From NCBI GenBank assembly GCA_023974075.1, contig JAMFTG010000251.1, positions 1 through 64,000 on the forward strand: a DNA stretch of 64,000 nucleotides. The letters run 5' to 3'. Origin of the DNA: Chaenocephalus aceratus. Its lineage: Eukaryota; Chordata; Actinopteri; Perciformes; Channichthyidae. Positions 35,475 to 45,600 of the stretch are shown one piece after another. The first letter of the stretch is position 1. Each line of letters starts with the position of its first letter. A program made the position numbers and the translations under genes. The notes beneath the pieces are model-generated. The model worked only from the letters and a program-made list of their open reading frames with translations. It had not been told where the DNA came from and made no database searches.

Positions 35475-36221
35475 ATCCCCCACTGTACAGACAAAACACC
35501 ATCAAGGGCCTGTTGTTGCCCTAGCACCCTGGCACTAAGGGAAGCAGTCACACGCTTTGACCTCAGGACAGCTCCAAAGTTGCTGGCAGTCAACCTTCCT
35601 TTCCTGAACAAATGCCAGTTTGGGTTGGTTCGCTGACCAGTGGTAGCCACCTGAATTGCCCTCTGTTGCTCCTCAGACAATGCCATGCTTGCCACAATGG
35701 CCTCAGGTCCCTGATGCCCAACAGATTTGAGAATTTCAGGAACAGTAAGTGTTTCCAAGCTGTAGTGTTCCTCTTCTGGCTCGGGGGAGAGAAGCCAAGA
35801 AATTCCTGAGAACCTTCCCCCGAGTCTGTCCCTCAGCCAGTCACGATCTTCGGAGGTGGGCTCTCTTGTCAGCGGGTTAAATTAGTTATTGGTTGGAGGA
35901 AATGGCTCCTCCACTGAATGTGTACGTTTAGCTGCCTTTGGCTTCTTCCACTGACAGGGGGTGTCAGTGCAGCTGAAATTGTGGATGGCAAAGATGGCTA
36001 ATGCAGCCGCATGACTGCATTTCCATTCTCCACGTGGGCATTCAGATTTTCTGGAGAGAATTCCCTCTTCTCCTGTAGATACCTGTGGTGGTGGGATTGT
36101 TTTATTATTTAAAAATATATTTACATTTGTAATGTCTTCCCAATTATCCCTTTAATTGTTTATAGCCTACTGTATGTTTATTTCATGGATTTTCTGTGTT
36201 TTCTGGTGTGTAATATTTGTA

Positions 36222-37200
36222 ATCTTGGGGCCTCTGCTCTTTAACGTCTACATGCTACCACTGGCTCAGATAATGAAGAACAACAAAATAAGTTACCATA
36301 GCTATGCAGATGACACACACATTTAAGTAACCATTTCACCAGGAGACTATGCTCCAATTCAAACACTGGGTAAGTGCATTGAACAAATCAATGACTGGAT
36401 GTGTCAGAACTTTCTCCAATTAAACAAAGATAAAACTGAGGTAATGGCTTTTGGAGCCAAGTCAGAACGTTTAAAAGTTAGCGCTGAGCTTCAGTCTGCA
36501 ATGTTAGGATTAAAAGACTAATGTCACAGCAGGATTTGGAAAAACTTGTCCATGCCTTTATCTTCAGTAGACTGGACTACTGCAATGGTGTCTTCACAGG
36601 TCTCACTAAAAAATCTATTAGAAAGCTGCAGCTGATTCAGAACGCCGCTGCTCGAGTCCTCACTGACACTAAGAAAGTGGATCACGTCACTCCTGTTCTG
36701 AAGTCTTTACACTGGCTTCCTGTGTGTCAAAGAATAGATTTCAAAATACTGCCTGCTGGTTTATAAAGCACTAAATGGTTTAGGCCCAAAATACATTTTT
36801 GACCTCCTGCTAAATGATGAACCATCCAGATCTCTCAGGTCTTCAGGGACTGGTCAGCTTTCTGTCCCCAGAGTCAGAACTAAACATGGAGAAGCAGCGT
36901 TCAGTTATTATGCTCCAAATATCTGGAACAAACTCCCAGAAACCTGCAGGTCCGCTGCAACTCTGACTACTTTTAAATCCAGGCTGAAGACTTTTCTTTT
37001 TGTCGCTGCTTTTAATTGAACTATTCATATCTTAGATTTCACTGTAACTTTTATCCATGTATTTCTTTTAATGTTTTTTTATTAGCTTTTCTTTTTAATG
37101 ACTAATTTTAAATGCCATTTTCTTAATGTCTTTCATTTTTTGTAAAGCACTTTGAATTGCCTTGTGTTGAAAAGTGCTATATAAATAAACTTGCCTTGCC
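36222..37200 (+). mobile_element. L2-clade LINE, 3' part, in the SWIM-YqaJ intron
   Basis: Encodes the YADDT motif near 36306, then LKSLHWLPVCQRIDFKI, and ends with GAATTGCCTTGTGTTGAAAA and TATATAAATAAACTTGCC at about 37200. Same family as the 13.5-kb copy, but with an internal deletion at about 36509 that joins the post-RT region to the C-terminal domain. Confidence 0.8.
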
Positions 37201-37479
37201 TAATAAAGATTTCATGTGACACATAAAATGGATTTGTTGATGGGAATTAATGTGAATAAATTAACTCTAGGTTAACGGTACTCTTGCTATCACTACTCAC
37301 CGACACTCTATAAACCTTGTCCCTCATGCTAGCCCTGACAACACCGGTAAGCACACCTTCATCTAGGCTGCACTGTTTTACGTGTCCTGACTTGTAGTGG
37401 TTCTCTCCTCTATCTACACTCTTCTTGTCATCTTTGTAAAACGATATCAGACTGGTAATTGACACAGCCATGACTTCTA

Positions 37480-37800
37480 GTTAAATTCAGTGTGGCTAAA
37501 ATGAAAAGCTTTGTTAAAATATGCAAGCATGCGGAAGTCAAAGTCAGCTTTATTGTAAAAAATTCTACATGTGTTATAAATCCAGAAATATCGAAATTTC
37601 GTTTCCCACAGTGTGACATGTATACATAAAACAAAACAAAAGGGCCTAGATAAACGGGGTATACAGTTTAAAATGTTAATATTTAAAGTGTTTCAAAGTG
37701 CAGTTTCAGTGCAAGTCAGTTGAAACGATCTTAAGTTGGCGTGACGTTGAAGTCATGCGACCCTGCTGCTGTACTGGCTTGTAGTTCGTTTATAGCATAA
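37480..37800. other. 5' region between the SWIM first exon and the right-end block
   Basis: Contains the upstream flank of the minus-strand SWIM gene. No second gene seen; a 68-codon frame at 37428-37634 has no features. Confidence 0.4.
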
Positions 37801-38304
37801 CGTTAGCATTTCGCTTTTGGCGACTAGATTTATGATTCAAAAATTATAAAAGTAAGATAGACATGTGGAGATTATTCGGCTGAACAAAACGTGATCCCTC
37901 TCTTAAATGTGTGTCAACCACAGACCTTATTTCGAGCTATTTTCCAAAATCCTATGGAGAATTTGCATTGGTTTTTCACGAAGGAACCGGAAGAAGTTTA
38001 CTTCCGGGTTTTACGACGCGTCACTGCGGTTCTCTATTCTATGTTGTTTACATATCATATGGGTCAAATGACTGATGTGTAGTGTGTAATTTGGAGTTTT
38101 TTTGCAATTTGCAGTTCTCTCAAAAAAAAAATATTTTAGTGTCCACAACTTTCATGATTTTGGTTCGGTCCTTTGGCTCACTCATAAAGCCTAGTTATCA
38201 GCAACAACATTTTCTATTTTCAGCACAAATGCTCTAAAACCCACAATAAACTACTGTAAAACTAAAGTAAGCAACCTGCTGCTTAATTCTGAGCTTTAGC
38301 AGCT

Positions 38305-41275
38305 CAACCCAGTCTCACGGCATTTCGTGTTCACCAACACAATTTTTAATCTATTGATTCGTGTTCACCATCACGATTTGCCCCATTTTTTCGTGTTGCA
38401 CAGCACGATTTTAAAAGCAATATTTCTACTGGTAACGTGTTTCGTGCATGCAGGCTGCAGCACGTCTTTTTCTCCGGTCGGGTCGTGGAAGACCGGAAGC
38501 TGTGTGGTTTATAAAAACATGTTCTTACTCAATATCAAGCCACAATTATTGCTTTTATTTTAAATCGTATAATTTCGGACTTTTGTTGCCGTCTGTGAGG
38601 AAAATAAATGGGGCTCAGAGCCTCAAGATACCGAAATCTGTATTTTTAAAAAACGTTTTCCTTCTAATTTGTTATTCTTTTCAAAATAACACACTGTTAT
38701 TTACTCACCAATAACACACAATTATCCTTGCTTTTATTTATTGGTTTAATTCCATAATCTCGGGCTTTTTTGGTGTCCGTCAGGAACTGAATTTCAAATA
38801 AAAATAACCGGAAACAGACGTAGGCCTATAAGGGACATTTCGAGCATAATTGCGATTGTCAATTTCTGAGTTTAGGATGGCCGAAGACACTACACTACCC
38901 ATAATCCCCAGCTATCGTTTAGGACTACAGTCCCCGTAAGGTTACGCAGAGCGTCAAACAGCTATGTGAAATGGAACGAAACCACGCCAGACTATCCAAA
39001 ACTGGAATCGAACACCCCCCAGAACTACACATGGGCTATTGTGTTTCGCAAAATGTTCTATGGGACGTCTCAACTGAACGTTTTCGTTTTTCCCACAATT
39101 AGAAGTTGCCATTATTAAACACATTGGTGTTATCAAATGTAAAACATATAATAAAATGGGTGAAAATCACTTGTGTCCATAATGCGCAGCATTAATATAT
39201 AGCATTAATATATACCCACATGACAGCTCATTGAACTTTGTAATTCTACTCCACTACAATTCAGAGGGTAACCTGGTATTTTTACTCCACTGCATTTATT
39301 TGAGTTACTTCGCAGATTCTGATTAATTATGTGAAATATAAACAACCCTTAAATCAGACTTTAGTTACACCTGAGTAAAATTCAGGGAAGGTGATTGTCA
39401 AGTGCCAACAATCAGGAGAGATATTTGATAGTTGGTGCTTGAGAAGACTAAACATGTATCTGCAATTGACATGAATGGAAACAAGTAAAAAGATATTCAT
39501 TACTCGTTATCTCTACTAATAGTTAATTAAAGACTGTATATTATGGCTATTTTTCAACATCCCTTTCAAGATTTTCAAAAGCTTTATTGACATATATCAT
39601 ACACAACTACGGTGTAGTTATGCATGAATGAAAAACTTGGGGTCACAGGTTCCTCAACAGTGCATTACAAGACATCTATCATATGTGTGTACCTACACCA
39701 TTAAACTGTCATATGCGGCACATTTCTATTCTATCTACATACATAAGAGTATAATTAATGTGCATTAATATCAGTTAAAATAAGTGCTTCAACATAGTTA
39801 ACATTGCAGGAAAGCAATATATTAGACGTTAATTACTTGTCAGGCTTAATATTTAATATTTAATGTTGATAAAGGTTAATCCGTTTTTCTGTTTTGCACC
39901 TCCTCCTATTAATATCTTTGTACATCCTGCACTAAACTGTTTTATTTTAGAGATCACTTATAGTATCTTCTTGATTTTTTATATTCTATATTTCTATATT
40001 TTATACTTTCCCCCTATGAAAGTATGTACTCTTAATATTTTTTTAATCAAATATAACACATAAAAACAATAATTCAATAACGTGCTTTAACCACTAGGAG
40101 GTGCACACAAGGTACACACAGCCATAATAACTTTGTATTATTAGTGTGTATGTACAACATCTGAAGATGTATAGTTTTATGCATGCTTTCACATCATTTT
40201 ACAGCATATTGCTATACTATTTCAGACTCAGTATTTATATTCTTACATTCAAAGAAAATCAGTAATATCTTTAAAAACTACAGTCCTTTTCTATCAGCTG
40301 TGCACCGTTATGGTGTAAATATAACCTATCTATGAATTAGATCAAATGTAAAGTCAGCCGAATTAGTGTTGATACTGCAAGGAGACGTATTGTGTGAAGA
40401 GAAATTGAAGATGTTGTTTAATTGTTGATATATTTATGATCCACGTCAAGTATTCAGTTTCGGCGGCATTTCTTCCAGTTTTTCCAAAGGTCTTCTCATC
40501 AGGGCTCTCTAAATAAAGAACTACGGCAGATCTGTAATATGTAATGCAGCCGAACCGTGTATTACAATGCCGTTATGTGATGACTTTCAAAGAGAAAAGC
40601 AAGAGCACTCGGAATTAAGTATTATTTTATTCTTTTAAAATGTTTTCCGGATTTCATATAATATAAACACCCAAATCCCAGCATGCATTGCGGCTAACAC
40701 ATCCAATCAGGGAGCTTAAAACCATAGCTGAGGATCTTGGGTAATCGCTCGAAATGCCTCCGTCTGTTTTCCGGTTATATTTATTTTGAAATTCAGTTCC
40801 TGACGGACGCCAAAAAAGCCCGAGATTATGGAATTAAACCAATAAATAAAAGCAAGGATAATTGTGTGTTATTGGTGAGTAAATAACAGTGTGTTAATTT
40901 GAAAAGAATAACAAATTAGAAGGAAAGAAATATTTAAAAAAATACAGATTCAGTATCCTGAGGCTCTGAGCCCCATTTATTTTCCTCACAGACGGCAACA
41001 AAAGTCCGAAATTATACGATTTAAAATAAAAGCAATAACTATGGCTTGATATTGAGTAAGAACATGTTTTTATGAACCACACAGCTTCCGGTCTTCCACG
41101 ACCCGACAAAAAGACGTGCTGCAGCCTGCAGGCACGAACACATTACCAGTAGAAATACATTGCTTTTAAAATCGTGCTGTGCAACACGAAAAAAAGGGGC
41201 AAATCGTATTGGTGAACACGAATCAATAGATTACAAATCGGGTTGATGAACACGAAATGCCGTGAGACTGGGTTG
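38305..41275. mobile_element. 2.97-kb element with about 550-bp terminal inverted repeats
   Basis: The left end CAACCCAGTCTCACGG is matched at the right by CCGTGAGACTGGGTTG. The inverted match goes on to about 38840 on the left and 40750 on the right. The 7-bp AGCAGCT flanks both sides (38298-38304 and 41276-41282). Near the tips, CGTGTTCACC(A/T)(A/T)CACGA-type motifs are repeated. The middle (38850-40740) has no recognisable transposase; a 66-codon frame at 39863-40063 is AT-rich and featureless. Probably non-autonomous; superfamily not assigned. Confidence 0.8.
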
Positions 41276-41282
41276 AGCAGCT

Positions 41283-41784
41283 ACATTCTGACCTCCACAA
41301 CTATGCAAAAGTATGAAAATGTGAAAACTTTAATCATTTACTCCATTTGTGCAAGTTGATAAGAGCAGGAGTAGGAATGTGAATGCCACCATGAGGAGGT
41401 CATGCTTTTTACACTTCTTGGTGAAAACAAGCACGGGCTGACTTTCCTTTTCCTTATCTCCCCGTCTTCTATACTTTATTTACCTCCAAAGAAACTGCTC
41501 AGCATCTGACTGTTCCTTGATGTTTGGACAAAAATCAAATGCGGTGCCATCATTGCTGCAAGTATATAAAATATGTCTTCCAAACTATTGATTTTTATCA
41601 TGTAACGCTTGTGTAATTGTTTGGACTTGCTCCTAAGCAAACAGTACATCCCTTTTTTTACAGTTTAATACACGTCTTCAATGTTTCACTGTGTGGTCTT
41701 TAAATCCTTGACGCTAAAACCAGCTTATGGTATTTTATTAGGAAGTTTCCATGTGCCCAACAAACACGAAAGAACAAGTTTTCA
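41283..41784. other. Intergenic stretch beyond the gga1 3' end
   Basis: No exon, repeat terminus or RNA gene recognised. Confidence 0.5.
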
Positions 41785-41802
41785 GGTCACCAAGAAAAAA
41801 AC

Positions 41803-41808
41803 TTTATT
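41803..41808 (-). terminator. gga1 polyadenylation signal
   Basis: TTTATT on plus is AATAAA on minus, about 800 bp past the gga1 stop codon and followed by T-rich sequence on the minus strand (TTTTTTTC). It is the first good signal in a plausible 3' UTR. Confidence 0.5.
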
Positions 41809-42610
41809 ACCCATTTTGAATATTTTACCAGTGTTATGCTCTTTGCACGAGTCAAATGTACAGAACAGGACCGCCATCTTTGGTATTTACAGAGCGGTCG
41901 TATTATGAGGAGTGCGGAGGAATGTGAGGAGGAGGAGGAGGAAGAGTTCATGCATCACAGTCTGTAGAAACAACATCATCTCACCTTCAATGATCTTCAC
42001 TAGATAAATGCTGAAATAATAAATGCTTAAATTACAAGCTAAAGAAACTATTAAATGCAACTACTAACATTTTTTTGGAATATATTAAGAATTTAAGGTT
42101 ATATGGATCTGATGAGAAACTAAACGCAATAAAAGTTAAAATGTTAGAAGGGAAAAATAGGCACGTATGGCAGACAGTAAATGATCGTTAAAGAAAAGAC
42201 AGGAAACGGTACAATCAAAAATCATTCTGTGCAAATCAAAGAGTACTCAGTCAAAGTAATAATCCTCACAAAGTACATGTCGCAAACTAAGATGAGCTGC
42301 GCCTCTGTATCGTCCTCTCTCTCTCGGTGTGCTGGATGTTACATGCAGAGGTGATTTAAACTGACTTAGTGGAAAACACAAGTTTGATGTTTTCTTCATC
42401 CGAGACAAGACTGCAGGACTTTGGGGGAGAAAGCATGTTGCAGCTTTTTGTTTTAAAGCACAGCCGACTAGACACAGAGCAAAGCAAACACACGCTGCAC
42501 TGACTGAGCGTGAGGGAGATAATCAAAGAGTGTTTTTAGCAAAGGAGCATATAAAGAGTTGGAAGGAGGCGGAGTCTGAAAGTCTGTCAGGTGGTGTTTG
42601 AGTCCGAGTG

Positions 42611-45600
42611 CTATAGGCTCCCCCACGTCTCTGCAGGAGGAAACTGTTCTACAGCGCCGGCCTCACTGTGCTGCTGCTGCCCCCCCATGGTGAAGGTCAG
42701 AGTGTACTGCAGCTGCACTTTGTCCTGAAACACACAGAAGGAGAGAGGGGGGGGGGGGTTACTACCAAGTCTTTGGGGCTTTTATTGTTAATTTGACCTT
42801 TTTGAGACATTCAATTAACTTAAGTGCCATTTTTGTATTAAACATGTATATGTAATTGAACTTCTACTTAGTGTCACTGTTATAGAATCAACCTTATAGT
42901 TACATTGGAAAAGACAGTATAACGGTACGTCCACACAGCAGCTTTAAACAAATCTTCCACCGCTTCTCTGCCCATTGACTTTGAATGGGGATGACGTCAC
43001 TTTGCCTCGCTTTTCGCCGAACTGCATTGTGGGGGAGCGAAGCCAAGATTTCCAGGATTTTCAGGATTCAAAAGTTGAGCAATGTTCAACTTTTGAAGCT
43101 GAGCTTGAAGCGTCAGCCAATCAAATCCCGTTTATGCAAATCTGACAGTAGAAGCGCTAGCCAATCAAACCACGTGTAAGCAGGGAGAACCAGACCGCAG
43201 TTCATTTCCTCATATTCCAAACGAGAAATTACGGTAGCAAATCACCCGGTTCTTTACGACCAGACTATTTACCGGAATACAAACCGGAGGAACCAGGCAT
43301 GGAGGGAGGTGGCAGAGACAGGGGGTGAAACTGGTAGGTTTTCGCCTGTTTGGGGAGTTTATATATATATATATATATATATATTGCTCACATAAAATCC
43401 CCGGGGTTTTTTGCTTTGTATGTCGGGGGCGGGAGATTCATGCGATTGGTTGTTGGTCGCAAAAAATCCCCAAGCTGTCAGACACGCCCAGCTCCAAGAT
43501 TTTCAAGATTTTTTCAAAGCTGCTGTGTGGACGTACCGTAACGACCTACCAGTGTCACCCACTGTCTCTGTCACCTCCCTCCATGGTGTAGAAGAGACAT
43601 GGAGAAGAGGGGACACATGTTGATGTAGAAGAGACATGAAGAAGAGGGGACACATGTTGATGTAGAAGAGACATGAAGAAGAAGGGACACATGTTGATGT
43701 AGAAGATACATGAAGAAGAGGGGACACATGTTGAGGTAGAAGAGACATGGAGAAGAGGGGACACATGCTGATGTAGAAGAGACATGAAGAAGAGGGGGCA
43801 CATGTTGATGTAGAAGAGACATGGAGAAGAGGGGACACATGCTGATGTAGAAGAGACATGAAGAAGAGGGGACACATGTTGATGTAGAAGAGACATGGAG
43901 AAGAGGGGACACATGTTGATGTAGAAGAGACATGAAGAAGAGGGGACACATGTTGATGTAGAAGAGACATGAATAAGAGGGGACACATGTTGATGTAGAA
44001 GAGACATGAAGAAGAAGGGACACATGTTGATGTAGAAGATACATGAAGAAGAGGGGACACATGTTGATGTAGAAGAGACATGGAGAAGAGGGGAGACATG
44101 GAGAAGAGGGGACACATGCTGATGTAGAAGAGACATGAAGAAGAGGGGGCACATGTTGATGTAGAAGAGACATGGAGAAGAGGGGACACATGCTGATGTA
44201 GAAGAGACATGAAGAAGAGGGGACACATGCTGATGTAGAAGAGACATGAAGAAGAGGGGACACATGTTGATGTAGAAGAGACATGAAGAAGAGGGGACAC
44301 ATGTTGATGTAGAGGAGACGTGAAGAAGTGGATTCTGCATAATAGGTGACCTTTAGAGGAAGCCCCCTGTTGTCCCCCGCACCTTGTTTGGGTTGGCCAG
44401 CAGCAGGATCTGTGTGACGGCAGCAGGAGGGAGGACGGGGTTGAAAGCCGGGAGCTCAGTTCCTGACGGAGGCTGCAGCTTCACCGCCATGCACTACAGG
44501 AGGAACAGGAAAACAAGATCAACTTCCTTACGTCGCTGAGACACGTCTTTACAAGATGAGCCTCTGAGCTGTCTCAGCGCTGACCTTTGGAGCCGCAGTC
44601 TGGAAGTTAATGTTGGAGACGGGGAGCGGGGCGGAGGACAGCATGGAGATGATCACCACCAGCACGTCGGGGCGGGAGGGGGGCGAGTCCCGAGCGAAGT
44701 GGAAGAGAACCCGCAGACTGTGTCCGTCAAACACCGTCACCGGTAACAGACTGCCTGCAGGGAGGGGGGGGATGTATAGTTTATAGTGTTGCAATGACTC
44801 AGTTGTCTCGTGTCTTATCTGTCAGAGAGAAACCATTATTTTTATTATCATACATTTTACCCACTTGTGTTTATGAACCTGATCAAATGTTATATTTTGC
44901 TGCATGTACCTTTAAAGTTCTTAACAAATAATCTGAGGGGAATTTCTTCTTGTTTGTTTTTAACTTGTGATGTGTCATTTTGTAAAGCACTTGTATGAAA
45001 TATGCTTTATTATTATTATCTAATACAGGGGCGCAGGGAGGATGTGTTTTTGTAGGCCGACCTGGAAGTTAGCAAAGCAAGGGCTCCTTCAACAGAAAGC
45101 CAATGGGATATTTTTCATTTGATTTTGGAATATTGCAGAAAATAATCTCTGTGGCAAACACACGTTTATAGGGATGGGTACCGAGCCCCGGTGTTAAACG
45201 GGCCCGGGGCTGAATTATTAAAGACCGTGGTACCGCTAAACTCCGACGTTACCGGTCTTTTTATCGGTACTGGAGACATTTACAAAATATATGTCATATG
45301 TATTATTGCTACACAAACATTATATTGCAGTTTTAGTGTCGCCAACTCTAATACGCAAAAAGACTGCAAAATTCCACGTCAGGTGTTCTGTATGCTAGCA
45401 CACGGAGTTAGCTCAATTATACAAACATGGCTTAATGATTAGAGGTAACAGAGTTATTTATTTTGTTAAAGTTTCAGCTATTCTGTCATCAGATTATTTA
45501 ATGCGATTTGTTAAAACATTGTTTCTTTTGATGTGAAATATTATGTATTTAATTTAAATAAAAAGCAATGTTAGTTTTGTTCACAATTTGTTTAGTTAAT

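Larger units (their letters stand above)
34500..37471 (-). pseudogene. SWIM zinc finger / YqaJ-type nuclease protein, disrupted
   Basis: First exon 37277-37471 begins MAVSITSLISFYKDDKK and ends at donor ACC/GTTAAC. The second exon begins at 36082 (acceptor CACCACAG) in the same phase. It carries a SWIM-like zinc motif (SECPRGEWKCSH, then AALAIFAIHNFSC). After an in-frame TAA at 35882-35884 the frame continues into the N-terminal YqaJ-like part: GQRTNPNWHLFRKGRLTAS, then SVQWG. The frame is cut by a MITE at 35474 and resumes at 34774 with SPDGLVG and the catalytic-type LEVKCPY (an E-x-K motif), then QVQGQLHL near 34510. YqaJ proteins are lambda-exonuclease-like nucleases. In fish, SWIM-YqaJ open frames are repetitive and transposon-associated. 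One stop codon, one insertion and an L2 copy in intron 1 make it a pseudogene. Confidence 0.7.
31576..38034. mobile_element. Candidate composite DNA transposon with THAP and SWIM-YqaJ genes
   Basis: The left end starts GAGAACCGCAGTGACGCG and the right end is its reverse complement. Similarity continues for about 160 bp (ACCCGGAAGTAA, CTTCCGGTTCCTTCGT, GGAAAATAGCTC, AATAAGGTCTGTGGTTGACA). From the left end a THAP-domain exon pair reads inward on plus; from the right end a SWIM/YqaJ gene reads inward on minus; they converge near 34.45 kb. Later insertions sit inside: a LINE tail (32.35-32.74 kb), a GGCCCACCCT element (33.24-34.32 kb), a 700-bp MITE (34775-35474) and an L2 fragment (36.2-37.2 kb). 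I find no clear target duplication, so the outer borders and the single-element reading are inference. Confidence 0.55.

Noticed and set aside
43583..44331. CRISPR-like regular repeats
   Set aside because: Units are contiguous with no variable spacers, the genome is vertebrate, and the pattern is an ordinary minisatellite.
43503..44340. Three overlapping minus-strand open frames of 243-265 codons, Ser/Cys/Leu/His-rich
   Set aside because: They are the same 37-bp minisatellite read in three frames. The unit has no stop on that strand and its length is 1 modulo 3. No start context, no splice logic; inside a gga1 intron.
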